DNA of 64,000 nucleotides, taken from assembly GCF_040659735.1 (NCBI RefSeq), contig NZ_JBFANZ010000020.1, forward strand, positions 1 to 64,000. The letters are read 5' to 3'. The notes beneath the pieces were generated by a model. The model made no database searches. It worked only from the letters and a program-made list of their open reading frames with translations, and was not told the origin of the DNA. Positions within the stretch are counted from its first letter, which is position 1, and each line of letters starts with the position of its first letter. Below, in pieces: positions 32,003 to 40,615 of the stretch. The stretch is from Micromonospora_I sp040659735 (GTDB lineage: Bacteria > Actinomycetota > Actinomycetes > Mycobacteriales > Micromonosporaceae). The translations under genes and the position numbers were made by a program.

Positions 32003-33768
32003 GCGGCGCTCTGCCGGTCGCGGACGCGGCGCAGGTCCGCCGCTACGCCCGCGCCCTGACGCGCCGCCACCCGCGCGCGCTCGCCGCGGCGCTGACCCTG
32101 CACGCGCTCGCCGCGATCGCCGGACTGGCCGCCCCCCGGCTCCTCGGTGACCTGGTGGAGGCGATCTCGCACGGCACGACGACTGTGACGGTCGACCGGA
32201 TCGCCCTGGCGATCGCCGGGTTCGTGGTCGTGCAGGCGGTGCTGGTGCGCTTCGCGCACCTCGCCTCGGCGCGCCTCGGCGAGCAGGTCCTCGCCGAGCT
32301 CCGCGAGGAGTTCGTCGACCGGATTCTCGCCATCCCTCTCTCCACCGTGGAGCGGGCGGGCATCGGCGATCTGCTGACCCGCACCTCCCGGGACGTCTCG
32401 GCGTTGTCGAAAGCGGTGCGCTTCGCGGTGCCGGAGACGCTGATCGCGATCGTCACCGGGTTCTTCGTCATCGGCGCCCTCGTGCTGGTGGGGCCGCTGC
32501 TGGCGCTGCCCTGTCTGGTGGCGGTGCCGCTGATCTGGGCCGGCACCCGGTGGTACCTGCGCCGCGCCCCCGACAGCTACCTGCGGGAGAACGCCAGCTA
32601 CTCGGACATCACCGACGGGATCAGCGAGACCGTGGAGGGGTCGCGCACGACGGAGGCGCTGGGCCAGCAGGAGCGGCGTCGGGCCCGCACCGACGAGAAC
32701 ATCCGGCGGTCGTACGCGGCGGAGCGGTACACGCTCTTCCTGCGGACCGTCTGGTTTCCGGTCGTCGAGATCGGTTACGTGCTGCCCGTCGTCGCCACGC
32801 TGGTCGTCGGCGGCTGGTTCTACATCGAGGGCTGGGTGACCCTCGGTCAGGTCACCGCGGCCACGCTCTACGTCCAGCAGCTGATCGACCCACTGGACCG
32901 GCTCCTCACCTGGCTCGACGAGTTGCAGGTGGGGGGCGCGTCGCTGGCCAGGCTGCTCGGCGTCGCCGGGCTCCCCGACGACCGGGGCGCTTCGCCGGCG
33001 CGTCCCGAAGGGGGGCGGCTCATCGCCCGCGACGTGCGGTTCTCGTACGTGCCGGGGCGCGAGGTTCTGCACGGGGTGACGTTGACCGTGGAGCCGGGGG
33101 AGCGGCTGGCGATGGTCGGACCCTCCGGCGCCGGCAAGTCCACGCTCGGTCGCATCCTCGCCGGCATCCACGCCCCGCGCTCGGGGACGGTCACGGTGGG
33201 CGGCTCCCCTCTGGCTGAGCTCTCCCTCGACGAGCTGCGCTCACACGTCGCGCTGGTCACCCAGGAACACCACGTCTTCATCGGCACGCTCCGCGACAAC
33301 GTGGCGATGGTCCGCCCCGGCGCCTCCGAGGACGACGTACGCGCGGCGCTGGCCGCCGTGGACGCGCTCGACTGGGCGGAGGAACTGCCGGCGGGGCTCG
33401 CGACGGTGGTCGGCTCCGGCGGACACGCGCTGTCGTCGGCGCAGGCGCAGCAGCTCGCGTTGGCGCGGCTGGTCCTGGCCGACCCGCACACCCTGGTCCT
33501 CGACGAGGCGACCTCGTTGATCGATCCGCGGGCGGCGCGGCACCTGGAGCGGTCGCTCGCGGCGGTGCTGCGGGGGCGGACCGTCATCGCCATCGCCCAC
33601 CGGCTCTTCTCGGCGCACGACGCGGACCGGGTGGCGGTGGTAGAGGACGGGCGGATCGCGGAGCTCGGCTCGCATGCCGAACTCGTCGCGGCGGACGGCT
33701 CGTACGCCGCGCTGTGGCGCTCCTGGCACGGCGAGGAGGCGGCACCTCCTGCTGTTCCCGCACGGTAA
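31999..33768 (+). CDS. ABC exporter half with intact Walker A and degenerate signature
   Basis: The 589-residue partner half has membrane helices at about 20-310 and a nucleotide-binding domain with Walker A GPSGAGKST near 375 and Walker B TLVLDEATSLID. Its H-loop lies in AIAHRLF. The signature motif is changed from LSGGQ to LSSAQ. ATG 31999 overlaps the first half's stop as ATGA, so both are made together. The pair resembles heterodimeric multidrug or siderophore-type exporters of actinomycetes. Confidence 0.9.
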   Translation: MSGALPVADAAQVRRYARALTRRHPRALAAALTLHALAAIAGLAAPRLLGDLVEAISHGTTTVTVDRIALAIAGFVVVQAVLVRFAHLASARLGEQVLAELREEFVDRILAIPLSTVERAGIGDLLTRTSRDVSALSKAVRFAVPETLIAIVTGFFVIGALVLVGPLLALPCLVAVPLIWAGTRWYLRRAPDSYLRENASYSDITDGISETVEGSRTTEALGQQERRRARTDENIRRSYAAERYTLFLRTVWFPVVEIGYVLPVVATLVVGGWFYIEGWVTLGQVTAATLYVQQLIDPLDRLLTWLDELQVGGASLARLLGVAGLPDDRGASPARPEGGRLIARDVRFSYVPGREVLHGVTLTVEPGERLAMVGPSGAGKSTLGRILAGIHAPRSGTVTVGGSPLAELSLDELRSHVALVTQEHHVFIGTLRDNVAMVRPGASEDDVRAALAAVDALDWAEELPAGLATVVGSGGHALSSAQAQQLALARLVLADPHTLVLDEATSLIDPRAARHLERSLAAVLRGRTVIAIAHRLFSAHDADRVAVVEDGRIAELGSHAELVAADGSYAALWRSWHGEEAAPPAVPAR

Positions 33769-33781
33769 GGGGGAGCGGGCG

Positions 33782-33859
33782 TCAGCTCCGGGTGGCGGCC
33801 ATGAAGACACCGAGCACGATGAACGCGGCGATCGCGAAGATGATCAGGCGCGCGGTCAG
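33782..33859 (-). CDS. Possible 25-residue membrane peptide with CTG start
   Basis: Directly after the ROK regulator stop (CTGA overlap) is a short frame. It encodes a basic start followed by the hydrophobic run LIIFAIAAFIVLGVF and a short polar tail. It would be a single-pass peptide. The only available start is CTG and there is no Shine-Dalgarno of its own. The membrane-helix-like pattern argues against chance, the start codon argues against a gene. Confidence 0.3.
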   Translation of the reverse strand: MTARLIIFAIAAFIVLGVFMAATRS

Positions 33860-35040
33860 GGGGCGGCGTCGAGCGGATCGGAGAGAAGCTGCTCGAACGC
33901 GAGCTCGGCCGCGCCGAGCAGCGCGGCGTCGTTGCCCAGCTTCGGCGTACGCAGCCGCACGTGCTCGCGGCAGGCGGCGAGCGCCATCGCGTTGAGCCGG
34001 CTGCGCAACTGCGCCGCCGACGCGAGATAGACGTGGCGCAGCGTGCCGCCGAAGATGACCATCTCCGGGTTGAAGATGTTGACCAGATTGGCGACGCCGA
34101 AGCCGAGCCACTCGCCGACCTGCCGTACCGCGGTCTGCGCGCTGGCGTCGCCCCGCCCGGCCGCGTCGACGACGGCGAGCACCGCGTCCGGACCCAGCAG
34201 CCGCTCCCGGCCGGCCGCCCGGAGCAGCGCGTGTTCGCCGATCTCGGTCTCCCAGCAGCCCCGCGACCCGCAGCCGCAGGGCCGCCCGTTCGGGTGCACG
34301 ACCATGTGCCCGACCTCGCCGCCGTAGCCGCCGTGCCCGGTCACCGGTCGGCCGCCGGCGATGATGCCCGCGCCGATGCCCACATCGCCGTAAACGTAGA
34401 TCAGGTTGTCGCAGCCGACGGCGACCCCGCGGGTGTGCTCGGCGAGCGCGGACAGGTCCGCGACGTTGCCGACCGCGAGCGGCCGATCGCCGCCGAGCTG
34501 TCCCCGCAGCACCTCGCCGAGCGGTTCGTCCAGCCACCCGCTGTTCGGGCTGAGCCGGACCATGCCGTCCTCGCGGCGCACCATCCCGCAGACCGCGACC
34601 CCGCCGCCGACGTAGACGGAGCCGTCCGGCACCGACTCCTGCATCTCCTTGACGACGGCCGCCAGCAGGGGCGCGGTCTCGGCGATGGAGACCGCGTGCG
34701 GACGGCGCATCTCCCGCTGGTCGAGCAACTTGCCGCCCAGGCCGACCCGTCCGGCGCGCAGCCGGTCGACCTCGATGCTCAGCGCGTACGCATAGACCCG
34801 CTCCGACTCGGGCCGGACGACCAGCGATGGTCGTCCGGCCCGGCCGGTCTCCCGGGGCGCCCCCTCGGTGACCAGACCGGCGGCGGCGAGGTCGGCGGTG
34901 AGCGCGCCGATGGTGCTGCGGTTGAGGCCGAGCGCGGTGGTCAGCTCGGTCCGTGACGTCGCACCGTGGACGTGCACGTAGCGGAGGAGCGCGCCGAGGT
35001 TCTGGCGGCGGATCTCCTCCTGGCTCGGCCCTGCCCGCAT
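33856..35040 (-). CDS. ROK-family transcriptional regulator
   Basis: The 394-residue protein has an N-terminal winged helix (about 10-70, SRTELTTALGLNRSTIGALTADL) and a ROK sugar-kinase-like domain. The ROK zinc motif CGCGSRGCWE is present, with GHGGYGGEVGHM just before it. NagC/XylR-type ROK proteins release DNA when sugar binds. It lies next to and in the same direction as the sugar importer genes, downstream of the permease. Two matching inverted repeats upstream of the binding-protein gene are the likely operators. The start is ATG 35040. Confidence 0.92.
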   Translation of the reverse strand: MRAGPSQEEIRRQNLGALLRYVHVHGATSRTELTTALGLNRSTIGALTADLAAAGLVTEGAPRETGRAGRPSLVVRPESERVYAYALSIEVDRLRAGRVGLGGKLLDQREMRRPHAVSIAETAPLLAAVVKEMQESVPDGSVYVGGGVAVCGMVRREDGMVRLSPNSGWLDEPLGEVLRGQLGGDRPLAVGNVADLSALAEHTRGVAVGCDNLIYVYGDVGIGAGIIAGGRPVTGHGGYGGEVGHMVVHPNGRPCGCGSRGCWETEIGEHALLRAAGRERLLGPDAVLAVVDAAGRGDASAQTAVRQVGEWLGFGVANLVNIFNPEMVIFGGTLRHVYLASAAQLRSRLNAMALAACREHVRLRTPKLGNDAALLGAAELAFEQLLSDPLDAAP

Positions 35041-35072
35041 CCGACCGTTCTCTCCACTATGGACGGCGCTGA

Positions 35073-36335
35073 TTACCGGTTACCCGTCGCGGCGGCTCTG
35101 CGCCGCGACAGCGCGTCGACACCGGCGGCGAGCAGCAGCACCAAGCCGGTGACGGTGAACTTCACGCCCGAGCTGGCGTTCATCAGGGCCATGCCGTTGT
35201 CGATCACCGCGACGACCGCGCCACCCAGAATGGCGTCCAGGATCCGGCCCTTGCCACCGAAGAGACTGGTGCCGCCGATGACCGCCGCGCCGACCGCGTA
35301 GAGCAGGACGTTGCTGCCGCCGGTGTTGGCGTCGACCGAGTTGCTCCGGCTCGCCGCCACGATGCCGCCGACGGCCGCCATCGAGGAGCAGATGACGAAG
35401 ACCGAGATGCGGATCCGGTCGACGTTGATGCCGGCGCGGCGCGCGGCCTCCTTGTTGCCGCCGACCGCGTAGACGTGCCGGCCGTACGCGGTGCGCTGCA
35501 GCACGAACGTCCAGACCACCAGCAGGACCACGATGATCGGTACGACGATCGGCACGCCCTTGAGCGACGAGATCAGCGTGTTGATGCTTCGCTCCACGTT
35601 GAGGATGTAGACCGCTACGCCGACGATCACCGCCAGCGCGCCGATCCGGGCGAACACGATTCCGATGGGGTCGGTGATCAGGCCGCGGGCCGACCGCTTG
35701 CGGTGGCGCAGCAACTGCACGGCGGCGTAGCCGCCGACCCCGATCGCAGCGAGGAGCCAGCCCAGCGTGGGCGGCAGGTTGCGGTTCGCGATCGCCACCA
35801 GCGCGTCGTCGCGGACGGAGATGTTCTTGCCGCCCTCGATCAGCAGCAGCACGACGCCCTGGAAGGCGAGGAACGCGGCGAGCGTCACGACGAAGGAGGG
35901 GATGCCGATCTTCGCGACCAGGAAGCCGAGCACGAAGCCGATCACGGTGCCAGTGGCGATCGCCGCGAGCAGCGCGACGTACCAGGGATAACCGTGCAGC
36001 GTGACGAGGACCGCGAGCACCGCGGCGCAGACCCCGCTGGCGAAGCCGGCGGAGAGGTCGATCTCGCCGAGGAGAAGGACGAAGACCAGGCCCATCGCGA
36101 TCAGCGTGACCGCCGCGCCCTGGGTGAAGAGGTTGGCGAAGTTGCCGGCGGAGAAGAAGGCGGGTCGCACGATCGAGAAGACCGTGCAGAGCACCACGAG
36201 GCCGAGGACGGCCGGCAGCGCGCCGAGATCGCCGCCGCGGAGGCGGGCGACGTAGTCGCGGACGTGTTCGCCGACGGTGCGGGTGGCCACGGGCACTCGC
36301 TCGTTGCCCACCGGGGGAGTGGTGGTGACGCTCAT
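35073..36335 (-). CDS. Sugar ABC transporter permease (XylH type)
   Basis: The 420-residue membrane protein has about ten hydrophobic segments and the family landmarks LLGEIDLSAG and YAVGGNKEAARRAGI (the EAA-like loop that contacts the ATPase). It also has VIGGTSLFGGKG. The size and the extended cytoplasmic N-terminus fit XylH-like permeases of the BPD_transp_2 family. Its ATG overlaps the ATPase gene stop as ATGA. D-xylose is the best guess from the binding protein's similarity, but other pentoses or hexoses are possible. Confidence 0.91.
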   Translation of the reverse strand: MSVTTTPPVGNERVPVATRTVGEHVRDYVARLRGGDLGALPAVLGLVVLCTVFSIVRPAFFSAGNFANLFTQGAAVTLIAMGLVFVLLLGEIDLSAGFASGVCAAVLAVLVTLHGYPWYVALLAAIATGTVIGFVLGFLVAKIGIPSFVVTLAAFLAFQGVVLLLIEGGKNISVRDDALVAIANRNLPPTLGWLLAAIGVGGYAAVQLLRHRKRSARGLITDPIGIVFARIGALAVIVGVAVYILNVERSINTLISSLKGVPIVVPIIVVLLVVWTFVLQRTAYGRHVYAVGGNKEAARRAGINVDRIRISVFVICSSMAAVGGIVAASRSNSVDANTGGSNVLLYAVGAAVIGGTSLFGGKGRILDAILGGAVVAVIDNGMALMNASSGVKFTVTGLVLLLAAGVDALSRRRAAATGNR

Positions 36336-37150
36336 CGGTCGGCTCCAGGAGTGACGGTGATTGACTGCTCGGCGCTGTTCTCCGCGCCGTTCTCGGCCGG
36401 CAGGCCGAGGTCGCCGCTGCGGCCGGCCGTGATCAGCTCGACGATCTGCGAGTGGTTGATGTCAGTGGTCTTCACCTGGGCGACCATCCGGCCGAGGTAG
36501 AGCGCGGCGATGCGGTCGGAGACGGCGAAGACGTCGTTCATGTTGTGCGAGATGAGCACGACGGCGAGACCCCTGTCGGCCAGCCGTCGGACCAGTTCGA
36601 GCACCTGGGCGGTCTGGGCGACGCCGAGCGCGGCGGTCGGCTCGTCGAGGATGACGACCTTGCTGTTCCAGAGCACCGCCTTGGCGATCGCCACGGTCTG
36701 CCGCTGGCCGCCGGAGAGGCTGGAGACGTGCTGGCGCAGCGATTTCACGGTGCGGACCGAGAGGCCGTCGAGGGTCTCCCCGGCCATCTGCTCCATGGTC
36801 GCCTCATCGAGGACGATGCCGTTGCGCTTCTCCCGACCGAGGAACATGTTCTGCACGATGTCGAGGTTGTCGCAGAGCGCGAGATCCTGGTAGACGACCT
36901 CGATGCCGAGCGCGGAGGCGTCGCGCGGGTTGCTGACGCTCACGGGTTGGCCTTCGAAGAAGAACTCGCCGCCGTCGGTGGGGTAGATGCCGCTGATGCA
37001 CTTGACGAGGGTGGACTTGCCGGCGCCGTTGTCGCCGACGAGGGCCGTGACCTCGCCGGGATGCACGGCGAAGTCGACGTTGCGCAGGACCTGGACGGGA
37101 CCGAAGCTCTTGTCGATCCCGCGCAACTCCAACAGGGGTGTCGCGGACAC
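36332..37150 (-). CDS. Sugar ABC transporter ATP-binding protein, single domain
   Basis: This 272-residue ATPase has Walker A GDNGAGKST near 38-46, a Q-loop in VVYQDLAL, signature LSGGQRQT near 143 and Walker B VVILDEPTAALG. It has one ABC domain, unlike the double-domain E. coli XylG/RbsA, so it must act as a dimer. AAGGAG lies about 8 nt upstream of GTG 37150 on the minus strand. The longer frame from 37222 lacks a ribosome-binding site. Confidence 0.92.
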   Translation of the reverse strand: MSATPLLELRGIDKSFGPVQVLRNVDFAVHPGEVTALVGDNGAGKSTLVKCISGIYPTDGGEFFFEGQPVSVSNPRDASALGIEVVYQDLALCDNLDIVQNMFLGREKRNGIVLDEATMEQMAGETLDGLSVRTVKSLRQHVSSLSGGQRQTVAIAKAVLWNSKVVILDEPTAALGVAQTAQVLELVRRLADRGLAVVLISHNMNDVFAVSDRIAALYLGRMVAQVKTTDINHSQIVELITAGRSGDLGLPAENGAENSAEQSITVTPGADR

Positions 37151-37249
37151 GGATGGGTCTCCTTTGCGGGTGTCCGGTCGAGATTGGTCCGTCGGGCGCT
37201 GCTCACCGGTGAGCGCTGCCACCGTCTAGCGCTGCCATCGTCGGCCAGT

Positions 37250-37287
37250 GGCGCCGCCCGGCACGCGATCACGTGCCGGGCGGCGCC
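37250..37287 (-). terminator. 16-bp hairpin between binding protein and ATPase genes
   Basis: GGCGCCGCCCGGCACG and CGTGCCGGGCGGCGCC pair perfectly around a 6-nt loop (CGATCA). The hairpin lies inside the leftward operon after the binding-protein gene. This is where mRNA-stabilising or attenuating stem-loops give more binding protein than membrane components. Confidence 0.7.
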
Positions 37288-37331
37288 GCTGCGGCGGTGT
37301 CGCCGGGCCGGCCGTCAGGCCGGCCGCGCGA

Positions 37332-38429
37332 TCAGCTGATGCCGGCCGCGGTGCAGGCCGCCGCGAAGGCGGCGGTGCAGAGCTCGGCCTTGGTGACGAA
37401 GCCGTCGGTGACGACGTCCTTCACGTTCTCCTTGGTGATCGACTGCGGGGCGAGCAGGACGGCGGGCACGTCGCGGTTGCCCTCGGGGTCCTTGACCGTC
37501 TGGCCGGTCTCCTTCTTGTCGCCCTTGGCCACGGAGATCGCCAGATCGGCGGCCGCCTGGGCCTCCTTCTTGATCGCCTTGTAGACCGTCATGCACTGGT
37601 CACCGGCGAGGATGTTCTGCAGGCCCTGCACGGTGGCGTCCTGGCCGGTCACCGGGACCTTGCCGTTGAGCTTGTTCTTCTTCAGCACGGAGATGACCGC
37701 GTTGCCGAGGCCGTCGTTGGCGGCGAGCACACCGTCGATCTTGCCGCCGGTCTGGGTCAGCATCTGCTCGAAGATCGTTCCGGCCTCGGTGTTGTCCCAC
37801 TGCGGCACGGACTGGTCCGGACCCTTGGTGTACTCCTTGGCGTCGTACTTCGCCTTGAGCACCGAGTCGTAGCCGTTCTTGAACAGGGTGGCGTTGTTGT
37901 CGGTCGGGGAGCCGTTGAGCTCGGCCACGACCGGGGTCTTCGCGCCCTTGTCGGTGAGGCACTTGACCAGGCCCTCACCCTGCAGCTTGCCGACGGCCTC
38001 GTTGTCGAAGCTGACGTAGTACTGCGCGGAACCGCCCAGCGTCAGCCGGTCGTAGTCGATCGTCGCCACGCCCTGCGACTTGGCCTTGTCGAGCACGGCC
38101 TTGCCGGTGCCGGAGTCCAGGTTGACGATCATCAGCGCGGTGACGCCGTTGGTGATCATCTGGTCGGCGATGGTCTGGAACTGGGTCTTGTCGCCCTGCG
38201 CGTTCTGGATGACGTAGTCGACCTTGGCGGCCTTGAACGCCTCTTCGAGGAACTTGCGGTCGGCGGTCTCCCAGCGGGCGGAGGAGGCGCTGTCGGGGAG
38301 GATGACGCCGATCTTCGGCTTCTTGTCGCCGCCACCGCTGGTGCCGGTGCCGGAGTCGGTGCCGCAGGCGGCGACGCCACCGACGGTCAGCAGACCGACA
38401 GCGGCGAGGGAGAGGATCCCTTTGCGCAT
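37332..38429 (-). CDS. Sugar-binding lipoprotein (XylF type)
   Basis: The 365-residue lipoprotein has signal peptide and lipobox LTVGGVAACG, so it is anchored to the outer face of the membrane at Cys22 or so. The mature part is a type I periplasmic-binding fold. Landmarks shared with E. coli XylF are DYDRL, YYVSFDNEAVGKLQ, GSPTDNNATLFKNG and VTGQDATVQG. ATG 38429 has AAAGGA upstream on the minus strand. The frame before it is not signal-like. It is the first gene of the import operon. Confidence 0.93.
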   Translation of the reverse strand: MRKGILSLAAVGLLTVGGVAACGTDSGTGTSGGGDKKPKIGVILPDSASSARWETADRKFLEEAFKAAKVDYVIQNAQGDKTQFQTIADQMITNGVTALMIVNLDSGTGKAVLDKAKSQGVATIDYDRLTLGGSAQYYVSFDNEAVGKLQGEGLVKCLTDKGAKTPVVAELNGSPTDNNATLFKNGYDSVLKAKYDAKEYTKGPDQSVPQWDNTEAGTIFEQMLTQTGGKIDGVLAANDGLGNAVISVLKKNKLNGKVPVTGQDATVQGLQNILAGDQCMTVYKAIKKEAQAAADLAISVAKGDKKETGQTVKDPEGNRDVPAVLLAPQSITKENVKDVVTDGFVTKAELCTAAFAAACTAAGIS

Positions 38430-38538
38430 TGCATGGGTCCTTTCAGATTGATCGAGTCTCGCGACTGGGATATCGGGTGGTGTGGCCGCGGGGCTCTGAC
38501 GCCGCCACGGCGGGAAGAGTGAGACGGTCATCTCACTT

Positions 38539-38620
38539 TTGTTGTGTCCGGCAACGTATTGGCCGGTGAGCCGATCGCACAAGATGGTCGAGGTCACGAC
38601 TTTGTTGTGGGCCGTAACAA
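38539..38620. promoter_or_regulatory. Paired ROK-type operator-like repeats upstream of the sugar operon
   Basis: TTGTTGTGTCCGGCAACGT (38539-38557) and TTGTTGTGGGCCGTAACAA (38602-38620) match at 13 of 19 positions. The second is a TTGTT-N9-AACAA inverted repeat, the first has a GTTG/CAAC core. They are 63 bp apart, six helical turns, and about 110 and 170 bp upstream of the binding-protein start. Confidence 0.55.
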
Positions 38621-38680
38621 TTCAGCAACGTGCACGACGCGTGCCGGACATGTGCCCGTTCCCGCCTGGTATGGGCGTGG

Positions 38681-39160
38681 TCAGCGCGCCGCGATCGGGG
38701 CGAGCGTGGCCGCGGTGAGCCGGATCAGATCCGCCGGGGCGAGCGCCACCTGGAGCCCGCGCCGCCCGGCGGAGACGTACAGCGTGGGGAGCGCCTCGGC
38801 CGACGAGTCGATCACGGTCGGTAGCCGTTTGCGCTGTCCCAGCGGGCTGATTCCGCCGCGGACGTACCCGGTGGTGCGCTCGGCGAGCGCCCGGTCGGCG
38901 AGGGCGGCGCGTTTGCCGCCGACGGCGGCGGCCAGGGCCTTCAGATCGAGTTCGCCGGTGACCGGCACGACCGCTACGGTCAGCGCCCCGTCGACCTCGG
39001 TCACCAGTGACTTGAACACCTGCGCCGGTGGCACTCCGAGGGCCGCCGCGACCTCGGCGCCGTAGTGGGGGGAGTCGGGCGAGACGTCGTACGGGTGGGT
39101 CGTGTACGCGATCCTCTGCTTCGTCAGCAGCGCCGTCGCCGGAGTGCCCTGACCTGCCAC
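38681..39160 (-). CDS. ybaK: YbaK/EbsC-family Cys-tRNA(Pro) deacylase
   Basis: The 159-residue protein has the YbaK fold, with the conserved lysine in VFKSLV, VVPVTGELDLKALA and the GYVRGGISPLGQRK loop. It hydrolyses Cys mischarged on tRNA-Pro. The start is GTG 39160 (VAGQGTPATALL), where homology begins. The frame is open far upstream, but there it is antisense to the neighbouring gene. It follows the methyltransferase gene by 11 bp and is probably co-transcribed. Confidence 0.93.
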   Translation of the reverse strand: MAGQGTPATALLTKQRIAYTTHPYDVSPDSPHYGAEVAAALGVPPAQVFKSLVTEVDGALTVAVVPVTGELDLKALAAAVGGKRAALADRALAERTTGYVRGGISPLGQRKRLPTVIDSSAEALPTLYVSAGRRGLQVALAPADLIRLTAATLAPIAAR

Positions 39161-39171
39161 GGAAACAGACC

Positions 39172-40350
39172 CTACCGGCAGAGCAGCACCGTCGGCGCTC
39201 CGGCGACGCGGGTCAGCACGACGGTGGCGGAGCCGGTGCCGGCCAGCCGCAGGTCCCGGCGCAACTGTTCCGGATCGAGCGCCGACCCCCGTTTCAGGAT
39301 CTCGGCCCGGCCGACGCCCCGCTCCCGCAGCAGCGCCCGCAGCCGTTTGAGCGAGAACGGCAGCACGTCGGTGATCTCCAGGCACCGGGCGTACGTCGTC
39401 GCCACCGCGGTGTCGGCGTAGACGTACGCGATGGTCGGGTCGGCGAGGGTGCCGTCGACGGTCGCGGCGAATTCGGCGACCAGGTGGGCACGGACCACGG
39501 CGCCGTCCGGGTCGTACAGGTAGCGGCGGACCGCGCCGACGGGTGCGGCCGCGTCGCCGGTCCCGGCGAGGTCCGAGGTGGTCCCGGCGGCGGCGAGCAG
39601 TGTCGCCCGCCGGGGCGTGCCGGCGAGCGGGCCGCACCAGATGGCGGCCTCGACGACCTCACGGGCGACGCTGACCCATTCGGCTTCGGCGCCGGGCGGG
39701 ATGAGCGCGTGGTCGATGCCGGGCGCCACCTTCAGCACGGTGCGGGGGACCCGTTCGGCGAGCGCCATCACGAAGTCCCACGGCGGTGAGTAGGCGGCGG
39801 GGTCGAAGACCCGCCGGCCGGTGCCGGACTTGCGGCGCGCCGGGTCGCAGAAGACCGCGTCGAAGCCGGTCACGTCGACGGTCGTGGCGTCGGCGCGCTC
39901 GACGGTGAACAGGTCGGCGACTCCGGCCGCCTCCGCGTTGGCGGTGGCGATCGCGGCGGTGACGGGATCCGCTTCCACGCCGTGCACCCGGATGCCGGCG
40001 CGGGCCGCGGCGATCGCGTCGGCGCCGAGGCCGCAACCGAGGTCGGCGAGGGTGCGTACGCCGGCGGCCCGCAGCCGGGTGGCCCGTCGCTCGGCCACCG
40101 CGCTCCGGGTCGCCTGTTCCAGTCCGGCGCGGGTGAAGAACATGTGCGCGGCCAGCGGACCGAACTTGCCCACCGCCCGGCGGCGCAACTCGGCCTGGGT
40201 GAGGGCGGCGGCGGCGAGGTCGGCGGGGACGCCGCGCGCCCGCAGCGCGCCGGCCGCGGAGAGCGGGTCACGGCCGGCGAGGTCGGCCGCCGCCGCGAGT
40301 GCGCTCACCCCGGCGGGGGTACGCAGTGCGGCGAGCCGGTCGAGATCCAT
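39172..40350 (-). CDS. SAM-dependent methyltransferase with THUMP-like C-terminal domain
   Basis: The 392-residue protein has a SAM motif TLADLGCGLGADAIA near 100-114, then VFCDPARRK in the motif IV position. The C-terminal part (PFSLKRLRALLRE, GVGRAEILKRGSALD, DLRLAG) matches the THUMP-like domain of the PG_1098/Rv2372-unrelated family of predicted RNA methyltransferases. I start at ATG 40350. An upstream in-frame ATG at 40398 would add 16 residues without support. It is divergent from groES. Confidence 0.87.
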   Translation of the reverse strand: MDLDRLAALRTPAGVSALAAAADLAGRDPLSAAGALRARGVPADLAAAALTQAELRRRAVGKFGPLAAHMFFTRAGLEQATRSAVAERRATRLRAAGVRTLADLGCGLGADAIAAARAGIRVHGVEADPVTAAIATANAEAAGVADLFTVERADATTVDVTGFDAVFCDPARRKSGTGRRVFDPAAYSPPWDFVMALAERVPRTVLKVAPGIDHALIPPGAEAEWVSVAREVVEAAIWCGPLAGTPRRATLLAAAGTTSDLAGTGDAAAPVGAVRRYLYDPDGAVVRAHLVAEFAATVDGTLADPTIAYVYADTAVATTYARCLEITDVLPFSLKRLRALLRERGVGRAEILKRGSALDPEQLRRDLRLAGTGSATVVLTRVAGAPTVLLCR

Positions 40351-40402
40351 CGCGTCATTGTCGTACGTCGGAACCGGGCGATCGCGATCCGGCGCCACCG
40401 AG

Positions 40403-40475
40403 TTGGCACTCTCCTTGACGGAGTGCTAGCGACAGGCATAATCTTTCGTTAGCACTCTCAACCTGAGGGTGCCAG
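40403..40475 (+). promoter_or_regulatory. groES promoter with two CIRCE elements
   Basis: CIRCE 1 is TTGGCACTC-N9-GAGTGCTAG (40403-40429). CIRCE 2 is TTAGCACTC-N9-GGGTGCCAG (40449-40475). A promoter TTGACG (40415-40420) - 16 bp - CATAAT (40437-40442) lies in and between them. HrcA bound to CIRCE 1 would cover the -35 box and CIRCE 2 would lie at the transcript start. Confidence 0.93.
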
Positions 40476-40615
40476 CTCCCCGACACGCTCGAGGGGCGAA
40501 ACGCCAGGCGGACCGGCTCCCGCGACGACGGACCCGCCCGGTGGCATGAGGCAGATTGATGCCGGCCGGACCAGTCTGGCCGGCAACGACACCAGATACC
40601 CCGGAGGGTATGCCC

